From Salibacterium qingdaonense (GTDB taxonomy: Bacteria; Bacillota; Bacilli; Bacillales; Marinococcaceae): a DNA stretch of 64,000 nt. Below, one piece after another: positions 34,986 to 44,285 of the stretch. Position 1 is the stretch's first letter. Every line of letters begins with the position of its first letter. A model generated the notes under the pieces. It was given only the letters and a program-made list of their open reading frames with translations. It had not been told where the DNA came from and did no database searches. The stretch spans positions 1-64,000 of the forward strand of contig NZ_FOTY01000009.1 in assembly GCF_900114715.1 (NCBI RefSeq), given 5' to 3'. The position numbers were made by a program, and so were the translations under genes.

Positions 34986-36197
34986 TTAGAAGAAACGGAC
35001 TTTCCCTTTTTTCAGAATCAGTTTCGGTCCGCCGACGAGGAACAGGTAACGGTTGTCGATGACGTTTTTCATGAGTCGTGCTTTTTTGCCGAACAGCTTA
35101 TAGTCATCGAGAATGGTGCCGATGGCGTCCCCTTTGCCAAGCGAAGCTACTGTACCTTTGTTGTCAAAAACAAAGTTGTTTGTTTCTTTGCCTTGCAGGA
35201 GCGCCTGGAGGTTCGCAGCACAGGTGTCAGCTTCCTGAATGGCACTTTGGGCGTTGACCGGAAATGGTTTGTCGTTTTCGTGGTCCCATACCCAGGACGT
35301 ATCGCCGATCATGAATACATTGTCGTAATTTGGTGCGCGGAGGTCATCGCGTGCGTTCACTTTTCCTTTGGTCAGCTCGAAACCGGAATGTCCGACGACA
35401 GGGTTTGCCTGAACACCGCCTGTCCAGACGACCGTGCCGGCTTTGATCTCTTCGTTGTCGTCGCCGACGATAAAGCTGTCCGGTGTACATTCCTGAATCT
35501 TCGTTCCGATACGGAATTCTACGCCGCGGTCTGACAGGTTCTTCTCTGCATACTCAATTAGTTCTTCGTCAAAACCGGGGAGAATGGACGGGGCGGCTTC
35601 TACATTAATGATACGGACCTTGGACTGGTGAATGTCATACTTGCTGCAAAGCTCGGGAACTTTTTCTACGACTTCTGCGAGAAATTCGATGCCGGTGAAA
35701 CCGGATCCGCCGATAAGTATGTTCAGTGCGGTGTCGTCCTCGGTTTCGCCGCTTGCGTATTTGATGAACTGCGATTCTATGTGATGATAAATGGCTTTGC
35801 TGCTTTCTATATTCTCAATTTTCCATGCATTCTCCGCAATTCCCGGTATGCCGAACGTCGCCGTTTCAAATCCGAGGGATACTACCAGATAATCGTAGGA
35901 CAATTCGCCGTTTTCGAGAAGGACACGTTCATTCTGCGGCTGAAGTTCGGTGACAGTATCATACACCATCTGCACGCGTTTTGTGTCAATCACATCACTG
36001 ATCATAATCCGGGCGCGGTTTGGATCAATCGTTCCTGCTGCCACTTCATGCAGCCAAGTGGTCTGGTAATGATAGTTATGCTTATTGACGAGGACGATGT
36101 CCGCTTCCTGCGGCTGCAGCTGCTGGGTCAGGCGCTTTGTCGTCATCATGCCGGCATATCCGGCGCCGACTACGACAATTCTTGGTTTTGTGCTCAA
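34986..36197 (-). CDS. Type II NADH dehydrogenase
   Basis: TTG 36197, behind AAAGGTGATC, gives 403 residues; a longer ATG start at 36236 lacks a ribosome binding site. The N-terminal FAD motif is IVVVGAGYAGMMTT. The second nucleotide motif is ILIGGSGFTGIEFLAEV, and the late FAD contact is NVFMIGDTSW. The C-terminal amphipathic end (KLILKKGKVRFF) fits peripheral binding to the membrane. It oxidises NADH and reduces menaquinone without pumping protons, a common arrangement in Bacilli. A Rex-like operator overlaps its promoter, so expression should rise when NADH is high. Confidence 0.93.
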   Translation of the reverse strand: MSTKPRIVVVGAGYAGMMTTKRLTQQLQPQEADIVLVNKHNYHYQTTWLHEVAAGTIDPNRARIMISDVIDTKRVQMVYDTVTELQPQNERVLLENGELSYDYLVVSLGFETATFGIPGIAENAWKIENIESSKAIYHHIESQFIKYASGETEDDTALNILIGGSGFTGIEFLAEVVEKVPELCSKYDIHQSKVRIINVEAAPSILPGFDEELIEYAEKNLSDRGVEFRIGTKIQECTPDSFIVGDDNEEIKAGTVVWTGGVQANPVVGHSGFELTKGKVNARDDLRAPNYDNVFMIGDTSWVWDHENDKPFPVNAQSAIQEADTCAANLQALLQGKETNNFVFDNKGTVASLGKGDAIGTILDDYKLFGKKARLMKNVIDNRYLFLVGGPKLILKKGKVRFF

Positions 36198-36281
36198 AAT
36201 GATCACCTTTCTGTGCTGAGATATAAAACCTAACATCCTAAGTCTTGTCCAAAGACTGAAACGTTAACAATAACCACCTTC

Positions 36282-36322
36282 ATTATAACAAAAAAAGGGA
36301 GGTAACGTTAAATGTTTCACAA
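36282..36322 (-). promoter_or_regulatory. ndh promoter with Rex-like operator
   Basis: On the minus strand TTAACG (36306-36311) and TATAAT (36282-36287) are 18 bp apart. Bases 36305-36322 match 15 of 18 positions of the Rex box TTGTGAAATGTTTCACAA and cover the -35. Rex represses ndh in Bacillus subtilis when NADH is low. Confidence 0.55.
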
Positions 36323-36437
36323 ATTCCCCCTTTCCTGCTCTTTAAATGATTTCCGCTTCTTAACGGAAAAAGTATGCGTTTTCATAACGTGCCTTTTCCC
36401 ATAAACTGAAGGTAATCAAAGAAGGAGGAGATGCCCC

Positions 36438-36749
36438 GTGACAAATATTTTACTGGCGTGCTCTGCCGGCATGTCGACAAGTCTTCTTGTCTCGAAAATG
36501 GAGGAAGCTGCTGAAGCAAAAGACATGGATGTCCGTATCTGGGCAGTAGCCCAGGATAAAGCGGAAACGGAAATGGAACAGGCCGACGTGCTGCTGATCG
36601 GTCCGCAGATGAGATTTATGAAAAACAAATATTCCAAAACAGCAGAAAAAATAGGAATACCACTTGATGTTATCGATCCTGTCGCATACGGACGGGTCGA
36701 TGGGGAAGCCGTATTGAACAAGGCGCTGGAACTGATAGATAAAAAATAG
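36438..36749 (+). CDS. PTS Lac-family EIIB, beta-glucoside/cellobiose type
   Basis: The 103-residue protein starts at GTG 36438 after GGAGGAG. The phosphocysteine Cys8 lies in LLACSAGMSTSLLV, and the DVLLIGPQMRFM segment is typical of CelA/LicB proteins. It takes phosphate from EIIA and passes it to the incoming disaccharide at EIIC. It heads an operon EIIB-EIIC-EIIA-glucosidase-regulator. A cre-like site (AGTATGCGTTTTCA, 36371-36384, two mismatches) upstream hints at catabolite control by CcpA, with low certainty. Confidence 0.93.
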   Translation: MTNILLACSAGMSTSLLVSKMEEAAEAKDMDVRIWAVAQDKAETEMEQADVLLIGPQMRFMKNKYSKTAEKIGIPLDVIDPVAYGRVDGEAVLNKALELIDKK

Positions 36750-36798
36750 AAGAAGAAAAGGGGTGGAGAAATAATATGAAAAACAGGGGGAACGTGTT

Positions 36799-38103
36799 GT
36801 GAATAACAGTAAGTTTATGGACCTGCTGGAACGAATTTTAATGCCTATTGCTGAGAAGTTGAATAACAACCGTCATTTGACCGCTTTGCGTGACGGATTT
36901 CTGGTCGCCCTGCCACTCATCATTTTCGGATCTATTTTCGTCGTTATCGCGAATCTTCCGTTTCTTGATCAGCTTTTGAGTGAGGAGGCGTATACAGCCT
37001 ATCAGAATGCGCTGAACCCGGCGTCTGCTGCAACCCTCAGTATTATGGGATTGTTTGTCATTATAGGTATAGGGTATAAACTGGTAGAACATGCCGGAGG
37101 GGAAGGAATATACGGCGGTGTTGTATCCCTTGCCGGTTTTCTGATTCTTACCCCGCAGACGGTCGAGGAAACAAGTGGTGTGATTCCGACCGCAAGTATC
37201 GGAGCAGAAGGGTTGTTTCTCGGGATACTAACGGCCTTTCTCGGAGCGGAAGTGTACCGGTTTTTTGTGAACCGGGACTGGACGATAAAAATGCCGGCCG
37301 GGGTCCCGGGGGCTGTGACCCGTTCATTCAGTGCCCTCATTCCGATTGCAATGACATTATTTCTCTTTCTTATCATCCGTATTCTTTTTGGCTTAACGCC
37401 TTTTGATACGGTACAGAATTTCATTTATACCGTTTTGCAGGAACCACTCACCGTACTGGGAGGAGGTCTTCCGGCAACGATCGTGGCGGTACTTCTTATT
37501 CAGCTGTTCTGGTTTTTCGGCCTGCACGGTCAGATTCTTGTCAATTCTGTGCTGGATCCGATCTGGTACACGCTGAATAATCAGAACCTTGAAGCTTTTC
37601 AGGCCGGAGAAGAACTTCCGAATATTGTGACAAAGCAGTTCATTGATACGTTTATTGTCGGTATCGGCGGATCCGGGATGACACTTGCGGTTATTATCGG
37701 CATTTTTCTTATCGGACGGAGCCGTCAGATGAAACAGGTCGGACGCGTGTCCGCGCCGGCTGGTATTTTCAATGTGAACGAACCGATCATCTTCGGTCTG
37801 CCGATTATTATGAATCCTTTGGTGCTTGTACCTTGGCTTGTGGCACCGGTTGTAGTGGCTGTTGTTGTATACTTTTCGATGGCAGCGGGATTTGTTCCAA
37901 AGCCCGCCGGTATCATCGTACCGTGGACAACGCCGCCTCTCTTAAGTGGTTTTCTCGCGACCGGAAATGCCTGGCAGGGGGCAGCCATTCAGATGGTCAG
38001 TATGTTTATCGTCTTTTTCATCTGGTGGCCGTTCCTGAAAATCATGGATAAACAGTATTATGAGTCCGAACAGCAGGAGGACGCCGCAGCTTCAAAAGAA
38101 TAG
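36799..38103 (+). CDS. PTS Lac-family EIIC permease, beta-glucoside/cellobiose type
   Basis: GTG 36799 gives 434 residues with about ten helices. The substrate-domain motif NEPIIFGLPIIMNPLVLVPW near residue 330 and FFGLHGQILVNSVLDPIW near 235 are typical of CelB/LicC permeases. It carries the disaccharide through the membrane as EIIB phosphorylates it. It lies 49 bp after EIIB and 28 bp before EIIA. The exact sugar (cellobiose, chitobiose or lichenan product) cannot be read directly; the GH1 partner favours a beta-glucoside. Confidence 0.93.
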   Translation: MNNSKFMDLLERILMPIAEKLNNNRHLTALRDGFLVALPLIIFGSIFVVIANLPFLDQLLSEEAYTAYQNALNPASAATLSIMGLFVIIGIGYKLVEHAGGEGIYGGVVSLAGFLILTPQTVEETSGVIPTASIGAEGLFLGILTAFLGAEVYRFFVNRDWTIKMPAGVPGAVTRSFSALIPIAMTLFLFLIIRILFGLTPFDTVQNFIYTVLQEPLTVLGGGLPATIVAVLLIQLFWFFGLHGQILVNSVLDPIWYTLNNQNLEAFQAGEELPNIVTKQFIDTFIVGIGGSGMTLAVIIGIFLIGRSRQMKQVGRVSAPAGIFNVNEPIIFGLPIIMNPLVLVPWLVAPVVVAVVVYFSMAAGFVPKPAGIIVPWTTPPLLSGFLATGNAWQGAAIQMVSMFIVFFIWWPFLKIMDKQYYESEQQEDAAASKE

Positions 38104-38131
38104 ATAAAGGTGGAAGGCAGGAGGGGAACCA

Positions 38132-38440
38132 ATGATGGAAGAAATAACAGAAACCGCATTTCAGATTATTTTATACGCAGGAAACGGAAAGTCAAGCGCG
38201 ATGGAAGCTATTCAGGAAGCAAAAAAAGATGATTTCGCACGTGCGGATGAGCTGATTGAAGAAGCCGGCACGGAGCTTGGTAAGGCGCATGAATTTCAGA
38301 CGAGACTGCTTCAGCAGGAAGCAAACGGTGATGAGGCGCCTTTGAATGTAATGCTCGTTCATTCCCAGGACCACCTCATGACCTCCATGACGGTTCGGGA
38401 TCTGGCCGTGGAAATTATCGAAATCTACCGCAATAAATAA
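38132..38440 (+). CDS. PTS Lac-family EIIA, beta-glucoside/cellobiose type
   Basis: This 102-residue all-helical protein (ATG 38132 or 38135, after AGGAGGGG) has the phosphorylated His in MLVHSQDHLMT near residue 77 and the Gly/Ala-rich first helix IILYAGNGKSSAMEAI. It receives phosphate from HPr-His and feeds EIIB. Length and fold agree with CelC/LicA trimeric EIIA proteins. It lies between the permease and the glucosidase genes. Confidence 0.93.
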   Translation: MMEEITETAFQIILYAGNGKSSAMEAIQEAKKDDFARADELIEEAGTELGKAHEFQTRLLQQEANGDEAPLNVMLVHSQDHLMTSMTVRDLAVEIIEIYRNK

Positions 38441-38455
38441 GCAGGAGGGATTGAC

Positions 38456-39847
38456 ATGACACTTAAATATCGTTTTCCGGAAGGATTCTGGTGGGGCAGC
38501 GCAACATCTGCCACCCAGATGGAAGGAGCGGCCTTTGAAGGCGGCAAAGGATGGAATATATGGGACTACTGGTATTCCAGAGAGCCGGACCGATTCTTTG
38601 AAGGAGTCGGTCCGGAGGAAACATCTGATTTTTACCACCGGTACAAAGAAGATATTCGTAGAATGAAAGAAATCGGTCATAACACATTCCGGTTCTCGAT
38701 ATCCTGGTCACGCCTCATCCCTGATGGCGATGGGGCGGTAAATGAAGAAGCTGTTACTTTTTACAGTAATGTAATTGATGAGCTGCTTTCCCAGGGAATC
38801 GAACCGTTTGTGAATCTATTTCACTTTGATATGCCCATGGAGATGCAGAAGATCGGCGGCTGGGAGAACCGGTACGTAACCGATGCCTATACCGCCTTTG
38901 CGAAAGAATGTTTTGAGCGGTTCGGGGACCGCGTGTCGACATGGTTCACATTTAATGAACCGATTGTACCGGTGGAAGGGGGATATCTGTACGATTTTCA
39001 TTATCCGAATGTCGTGGATTTCAAACGGGCGGCGCAGGTGGCCTATCACACGATTATCGCCCATGCCAAAGCGGTGCAGGTATTCCGGTCTTTTTCGATG
39101 CCGGAAGCAAAAATCGGAATTATCCTGAACCTGACGCCGTCCTACCCGAGAAGTAACAATCCGGCGGACCTCCGGGCGTCACGTATAGCGGATCTGTTTT
39201 TTAACCGGAGCTTTCTTGATCCGGCGGTAAAAGGAGAGTTTCCACAGGAACTGCTTGAGATTCTCGAAGAGCACGGGCAGCTGCCGGAAACAAAAGAAGG
39301 GGACAGCAGCCTGATCCGGGAAAACACAGCGGATATGCTTGGTGTCAACTATTATCAGCCCCGCCGGGTCAAGGCTAAAGAACATCTCCCGAATCCATAC
39401 GGGCCCTTCATGATGGATTGGTTTTTTGACATGTACGAGATGCCGGGACGGAAGATGAATCCGTACCGGGGATGGGAGATTTATGAAAAAGGCATTTATG
39501 ATATTATGATGAATCTAAAAGAAAACTACGGCAACATAGAATCGTTTGTATCAGAAAACGGGATGGGCGTTCAGAATGAAGAACGTTTTCTGGAAAATGG
39601 ACAGATTCAGGATGACTACCGCATTGATTTTATCAAAGGTCATTTGAAATGGCTGCATCAGGCGATTCAGGAAGGAGCCAACGCAAAAGGGTACCATCTA
39701 TGGTCCTTTATGGATAACTGGTCCTGGATGAACGCGTATAAGAACAGATACGGGTTCTTTGCAGTGGATCTGGATACCAAAGAGAGGACTGCGAAGAAAA
39801 GTGCAGCCTGGTTTAAAGAAACGGCACAAAACAACGGATTTTCATAA
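38456..39847 (+). CDS. 6-phospho-beta-glucosidase, GH1
   Basis: The 463-residue protein starts with FPEGFWWGSATSATQMEG and ends in the GH1 pattern YHLWSFMDNWSWMNAYKNRYGFF. The acid/base Glu168 lies in TFNEP and the nucleophile Glu367 in VSENGMG. It hydrolyses the phosphorylated disaccharide delivered by the PTS to glucose and glucose 6-phosphate in the cytoplasm. The phosphate-binding loop residues were not checked, so specificity for the 6-phosphate rests on the operon context. The Bacillus subtilis lic operon uses a GH4 enzyme at this position instead. Confidence 0.92.
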   Translation: MTLKYRFPEGFWWGSATSATQMEGAAFEGGKGWNIWDYWYSREPDRFFEGVGPEETSDFYHRYKEDIRRMKEIGHNTFRFSISWSRLIPDGDGAVNEEAVTFYSNVIDELLSQGIEPFVNLFHFDMPMEMQKIGGWENRYVTDAYTAFAKECFERFGDRVSTWFTFNEPIVPVEGGYLYDFHYPNVVDFKRAAQVAYHTIIAHAKAVQVFRSFSMPEAKIGIILNLTPSYPRSNNPADLRASRIADLFFNRSFLDPAVKGEFPQELLEILEEHGQLPETKEGDSSLIRENTADMLGVNYYQPRRVKAKEHLPNPYGPFMMDWFFDMYEMPGRKMNPYRGWEIYEKGIYDIMMNLKENYGNIESFVSENGMGVQNEERFLENGQIQDDYRIDFIKGHLKWLHQAIQEGANAKGYHLWSFMDNWSWMNAYKNRYGFFAVDLDTKERTAKKSAAWFKETAQNNGFS

Positions 39848-39912
39848 AGCAGCAAAGAGAAAGGTGCTGACAGTGGAAGGCAGGGAATTCTTCCAAGGAA
39901 AGGAGGGAAGCT

Positions 39913-41847
39913 ATGAATGTACGCTGCATGATGCTGCTCCGCGAGTTTATGGCGGCAGATACACCGCTTACGAGCAGGTACCTTGCGCACCAAAATGAGG
40001 TGACGACGCGGACAACAAGAAATGATATCAAACAGCTGAATGATGGGCTTACTCGTCACGGCGCTGTCATACAGGCCCTGCATGCGAGAGGGTATGAACT
40101 GCGGATTGATGATGACGAGAAGTTCCGCCATTATCTGGAACAGATTTTTCAGGAAGATGCAGCACCGGACCAAACGATGCCTGATGAACCGGAAGAACGG
40201 GTGAACTATTTAATGAAGCGCCTCCTGCTGGCAGGGGAATATGTGAAACTGGATGATATGGCAGAGGAGCTGCTCATCAGCCGTTCCACGATTCAAAATG
40301 ACATCCGTATCGTCCGGGATATTTTACAGACGTATGATATTACTCTTGAAAACCGGCCGAATTACGGGTTGAAAGTCAGCGGCAGCGAAATGAAACTCCG
40401 GTTCTGTATGTCTGAATATGTATTTGACCGCAGTATCAAAAACGAAGCCTCCCGGTTCAACAGCCGGCTGCCGTGGCTGATGAAAGATAACATGAATGAA
40501 ATATGGGACATCATCGTAGAAGAAATTAAAGAACACGATATTACCCTTTCGGATATTGCGTTAAATAATCTGTTTATTCATACGGCCATCACCTGCAAAC
40601 GGGTACAAACCGGTCACCATATTTCTTTTTACGCAAAAGAATTCGATGAAATCATGGACCAGAAGGAATATGAAGTGGCAGAAACAATTGTGAAGAAAGT
40701 GGAACAGGCCCTCGATGTAACGTTTCCGGAGGTGGAAATTGCCTACATTGCGATGCACCTGCTTGGTACCAAAATGATTTCTGAAGCGAATATGACAGAA
40801 GACCGTATCGAAGCAGTCATGGATGAACGTGCCTATTTCCTCACCTCTGCCATACTGGAGGAAGTGGAGCAGAAACTGGACCTTGGTGTCCGGCACGACC
40901 GGGAATTACAGATCGGCCTCAGTCTTCACTTAAAGCCGGCGGTAAACCGTTACCGGTACGGCATGAATATTCGGAATCCACTGCTTGATGATATTAAAGC
41001 CAATTATCCTGCTTCCTTTGAAGCGGCAGTGATTGCGGGGATGGTTCTGGAAAAGGAAGAGAATGTCAGCATTGAAGAAAGTGAAATTGGTTACATTGCG
41101 CTTCATTTTGGGGCGGCTATGGAACGAAAAAACCTGAAGAAAAAACCGAAACGCTGCATGATCGTCTGTGCCTCGGGAGCCGGCAGTGCCCAGCTGATTT
41201 ACTACAAACTGCAGGCCCGGTTTGGTTCGCAGCTGGAGCTGGCCGGCACGACAGAATATTATAATCTTCCCCGCATCCCCCTGGAGGAGCTCGATTTTCT
41301 TATCAGCACTATTGCGATTCCTGAAGAGATCTCTATCCCCGTCATTCAAGTCAACACCATTCTTGGAGAAGGGGATCTGAAAAAAGTGGAACATGTCGTA
41401 TCTGAGGATCAACAGAGAAGCATGTTGGAGTATGTGAAAGAAGAACTGATTTTTCTGCAGCAGGATGTATCTTCAAAGGAGGATGTGCTGCATTTTCTAA
41501 GCAGTCAGCTGATGGAGAAGGGTTATACGGAGGAAGGCTTTCTGGAAAAACTATATGAACGGGAAGAGGCAGCACCGACCAGCTTCGGCAACATGACGGC
41601 GGTTCCGCATCCCATCACCCCGCAGACAAAGACGACCTTTCTCGCTGTATGTACCTTGCAGAAGCCGATTCTCTGGAACGATAAACGGGTGCAGCTTGTC
41701 TGCTTGTTAAGCGTGGAAAAAAACAGCCGCCAGGATCTGCAGGTGCTGTACAAAAGCCTTGGCGCTGTTATTGATGATCTTTCCCTCGTCCAGCAGCTTG
41801 TTCACTGCAGTACCAGAAACGAATTTATACGTCTTTTTTTATCCTGA
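39913..41847 (+). CDS. PRD-containing transcriptional activator, LicR-like
   Basis: After AAAGGAGGG the 644-residue regulator shows two N-terminal helix-turn-helix regions (TTRTTRNDIKQLND near 35 and ISRSTIQNDIRIVRD near 120). Two PTS regulation domains follow, with His in NNLFIHTAITCKR and AYIAMHLLG (PRD1) and LQIGLSLHLKP and IGYIALHFG (PRD2). Next are an EIIB-like domain with the Cys in VCASGAGSAQL and a C-terminal EIIA domain with His in MTAVPHPI. Such proteins turn on their operon when substrate is present, through phosphorylation by HPr and by the cognate EIIB. It lies 65 bp after the glucosidase gene and is probably co-transcribed. Confidence 0.92.
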   Translation: MNVRCMMLLREFMAADTPLTSRYLAHQNEVTTRTTRNDIKQLNDGLTRHGAVIQALHARGYELRIDDDEKFRHYLEQIFQEDAAPDQTMPDEPEERVNYLMKRLLLAGEYVKLDDMAEELLISRSTIQNDIRIVRDILQTYDITLENRPNYGLKVSGSEMKLRFCMSEYVFDRSIKNEASRFNSRLPWLMKDNMNEIWDIIVEEIKEHDITLSDIALNNLFIHTAITCKRVQTGHHISFYAKEFDEIMDQKEYEVAETIVKKVEQALDVTFPEVEIAYIAMHLLGTKMISEANMTEDRIEAVMDERAYFLTSAILEEVEQKLDLGVRHDRELQIGLSLHLKPAVNRYRYGMNIRNPLLDDIKANYPASFEAAVIAGMVLEKEENVSIEESEIGYIALHFGAAMERKNLKKKPKRCMIVCASGAGSAQLIYYKLQARFGSQLELAGTTEYYNLPRIPLEELDFLISTIAIPEEISIPVIQVNTILGEGDLKKVEHVVSEDQQRSMLEYVKEELIFLQQDVSSKEDVLHFLSSQLMEKGYTEEGFLEKLYEREEAAPTSFGNMTAVPHPITPQTKTTFLAVCTLQKPILWNDKRVQLVCLLSVEKNSRQDLQVLYKSLGAVIDDLSLVQQLVHCSTRNEFIRLFLS

Positions 41848-41857
41848 AACGAGGAAG

Positions 41858-41886
41858 CAGGGGCCGGAAACGGTGCCTGTTTTTTT
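41858..41886 (+). terminator. Rho-independent terminator of the PTS operon
   Basis: CAGGGGCCG (41858-41866) pairs with CGGTGCCTG (41871-41879, one G-U) around GAAA, followed by seven T. Confidence 0.82.
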
Positions 41887-42067
41887 AACAGATCCAGATA
41901 TAGGATTTCCAGCATTTTCTGGAGTACGCTCCAGCCCCTCAACAAGCTGCGTTTCTTGTATGCCGCACTTCGTGATTTCTTCATGGTAAATCGTAATGTT
42001 TTACAAAAGGAAAACAGTGGTAGAAAATAGGGGTGTACGTGATATTACTAAAGGGAGATGTGGTACC

Positions 42068-43087
42068 ATGCCCGAAACAAATGAAAAAATTCTATTGGCA
42101 GAACGCCCGGAAGGTATGCCTTCCCACGAAACCTTTAACTATCAGGAAGAACCCATCGAACAACCGCAGGACGGCCAGGTTCTTGTGAAGACGATATACT
42201 TATCGGTCGACCCTTACATGCGCGGCCGGATGAGCAGTGCAAAATCATACGTTGAACCGTTTGGAGTCAATGAAGTTATTAACGGCAGTGTTGCCGGCGA
42301 AGTGGTGGAATCCAAGTCCAGCTTGTTTGAACCAGGAGACAAGGTCATGGGAATGCTCGCCTGGAAACGGTACAATACAATCGAAGATGCCGCAGTCCGC
42401 AAAATTGACGACACTATTGCCCCGTTGTCCGCCTATTTAGGAATTCTTGGTATTACAGGACTCACCGCTTATTTCGGCATGCTCGATATCGGAAAGCCGG
42501 CCGCCGGGGAAACAGTGGTTATCTCCGGAGCAGCCGGCGCGGTCGGCATGGCGGCCGGACAGATTGCAAAGCTGCGCGGTGCCCGCGTTGTCGGTATTGC
42601 CGGCACAAATAAGAAGACAGAGTATCTGAAGAATGAACTCGGTTTTGATGAGACGGTTAATTACAATCAAGTGTCTGATCTGACAGCTGCTCTGGCAGAG
42701 GCCTGCCCGAAAGGCGTTGACGTCTACTTTGACAACGTCGGAGGTCCGGTGTCGGATGCTGTGATGTCCCAGCTGAACGATTTCTCCCGGATTCCGGTCT
42801 GCGGCGCGATTTCTTCCTACAACAAAACAGAAGCCGACGTCGGCCCGAGAGTGCAGCCGATTCTTGTGAAGAGCCGGGCCTTGATTCAGGGTTTTATTGT
42901 CGGTGATTACGCTTCCCGTTTTCAGGAAGGAAGCGAGAAACTGGCTGCGTGGCTTTCGGAAGGAAAACTGACGTATGAAGAAACCATTGTAGAAGGATTT
43001 GAGAATGTACCGGATGCATTTCTCGGTTTATTCACCGGTGAAAATCTCGGCAAGCAGCTCGTGAAAGTCAGTGAGCCTTCGAAGTAA
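42068..43087 (+). CDS. NADP-dependent MDR oxidoreductase (YfmJ/CurA-like)
   Basis: ATG 42068 after AAAGGGAG gives 339 residues; the longer frame from 41996 has no ribosome binding site. It is a zinc-free medium-chain reductase. The N-terminal domain carries VKTIYLSVDPYMRGRM, the Rossmann domain VVISGAAGAVGMAAGQIAK, and the late part GVDVYFDNVGGPVSDAV. Relatives such as prostaglandin reductases, CurA and plant alkenal reductases reduce alpha,beta-unsaturated carbonyls with NADPH. A detoxifying role is likely; the substrate is not certain. The aldo/keto reductase follows 21 bp later, so the pair may act in carbonyl stress. Confidence 0.9.
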   Translation: MPETNEKILLAERPEGMPSHETFNYQEEPIEQPQDGQVLVKTIYLSVDPYMRGRMSSAKSYVEPFGVNEVINGSVAGEVVESKSSLFEPGDKVMGMLAWKRYNTIEDAAVRKIDDTIAPLSAYLGILGITGLTAYFGMLDIGKPAAGETVVISGAAGAVGMAAGQIAKLRGARVVGIAGTNKKTEYLKNELGFDETVNYNQVSDLTAALAEACPKGVDVYFDNVGGPVSDAVMSQLNDFSRIPVCGAISSYNKTEADVGPRVQPILVKSRALIQGFIVGDYASRFQEGSEKLAAWLSEGKLTYEETIVEGFENVPDAFLGLFTGENLGKQLVKVSEPSK

Positions 43088-43108
43088 ACAGGGAAAGGAT
43101 GATTTAGA

Positions 43109-44050
43109 ATGAAAAAAGAAACAACACTCGGCCGCTCCGATGTTACGGTTCATCCCATTGGAGTCGGCACGAACGCAGTAGGCGGCCACAACATTTATCC
43201 GAACCTGGATGAAGAGCAGGGCAAAAAGGTTGTCCACGATGCTCTTGATTATGGGATGAACTTTCTTGATACAGCGTATGCTTACGGAATGGGCCGTTCT
43301 GAGGAACTTATCGGTGATGTAATAAAAGAACGCGGAAACCGCCGTGAAGCAGCCATTGCGACGAAAGCGGCCCACTCTTTTAAAGACGGAGAGATGGTTT
43401 TCAACAATCATCCTGATTTTCTGAAGCAGGCGGTGGAAGACAGCCTGAAGCGTATGCAGACGGATTATGTGGATCTCTTTTACATTCACTTTCCAGATGA
43501 AGACACGCCGAAAGCCGAAGCTGTCGGTGCATTGCAACGGTTACGGGAAGAAGGCAAAATCCGTTCCATCGGTGTGTCCAATTTCTCTGTTGATCAGCTG
43601 AAAGATGCGGACCAGGATGGACATGTGGATGTTATCCAATCAGAATACAATCTGTTTAAGCGGGGCGCGGAACAGGATATGCTGCCGCTGGTGCAGGAAC
43701 GAGGCATCACGTTTATTCCGTACTTCCCGCTCGCTTCCGGTCTGCTTGCCGGGAAGTATGATCAACATACAACGTTTGCAGCTGACGATATCCGTGCGAA
43801 CAGTCCGATGTTCCAGGGAGAAACGTTCAAAGAGAACTTGGAAAAAGTAGATCAGGTACGCCGCATTGCGGAAAATAAAGGAGCCGGCACGGCCCACGTT
43901 GTCCTTGCCTGGTATTTAACAAGAAACGCAGTGGATGCTGTGATCCCCGGCGCCAAACGGCCGGAACAGGTGGTAGATAACCTGAAAACCATCGACGTCC
44001 ATCTCACAGACGAAGAAACGGCTGAGATCGACCGTATCTTCAAATCATAA
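43109..44050 (+). CDS. Aldo/keto reductase
   Basis: The 313-residue TIM-barrel protein shows FLDTAYAYGMGRSEELIG with the catalytic Asp and Tyr, the Lys in AIATKAAH, and DYVDLFYIHFPD with the active-site His. ISVSNFS-type (SIGVSNFS), VIQSEYNLF and the C-terminal NADPH site AVIPGAKRPEQVVDN are also present. All four catalytic residues are there. It should reduce aldehydes or ketones with NADPH in the cytoplasm; it resembles the YqkF/IolS-type bacillar group. Same operon as the MDR reductase, closed by a terminator. Confidence 0.92.
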   Translation: MKKETTLGRSDVTVHPIGVGTNAVGGHNIYPNLDEEQGKKVVHDALDYGMNFLDTAYAYGMGRSEELIGDVIKERGNRREAAIATKAAHSFKDGEMVFNNHPDFLKQAVEDSLKRMQTDYVDLFYIHFPDEDTPKAEAVGALQRLREEGKIRSIGVSNFSVDQLKDADQDGHVDVIQSEYNLFKRGAEQDMLPLVQERGITFIPYFPLASGLLAGKYDQHTTFAADDIRANSPMFQGETFKENLEKVDQVRRIAENKGAGTAHVVLAWYLTRNAVDAVIPGAKRPEQVVDNLKTIDVHLTDEETAEIDRIFKS

Positions 44051-44057
44051 GAAGTAA

Positions 44058-44092
44058 ATCCCGGATGCCGGCTGCGCATCCGGGATTTTTTT
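44058..44092 (+). terminator. Rho-independent terminator
   Basis: ATCCCGGATGC (44058-44068) pairs perfectly with GCATCCGGGAT (44076-44086), followed by seven T. Confidence 0.93.
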
Positions 44093-44149
44093 GGACGCCA
44101 TGTCTGTGGATGAGAGGGGTAGAGCAGTGGTAACAGACAGAATGGCTGG

Positions 44150-44285
44150 CAAAGTGTCTGTAAAAACAGGTTATGGACCATTTTGTCTTATATTTCCTCC
44201 CGAAGTGTCCAGTAAAAAAAAGTACTGGACACTTTGCATGTCAACATGTCTGTTATTTCGGTTTTACCGACACTTTCCACAGTAA
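44150..44285. repeat. AAGTGTCC-type hairpins upstream of catalase
   Basis: A 12-bp perfect stem (44203-44214 with 44223-44234) made of AAGTGTCCAGTA and its complement has an all-A loop. Further AAAGTGTC or GACACTTT copies lie at about 44153 and 44269. The core resembles the GTGGACACTA family, but with AAGTGTCC in place of TAGTGTCC. It lies between two tandem genes in the long catalase leader. Confidence 0.65.

Noticed and set aside
36257-36268. CcpA cre site TGAAACGTTAACA
   Set aside because: It is one base short of the 14-bp cre spacing and lies in the ndh leader, not near the PTS operon start.
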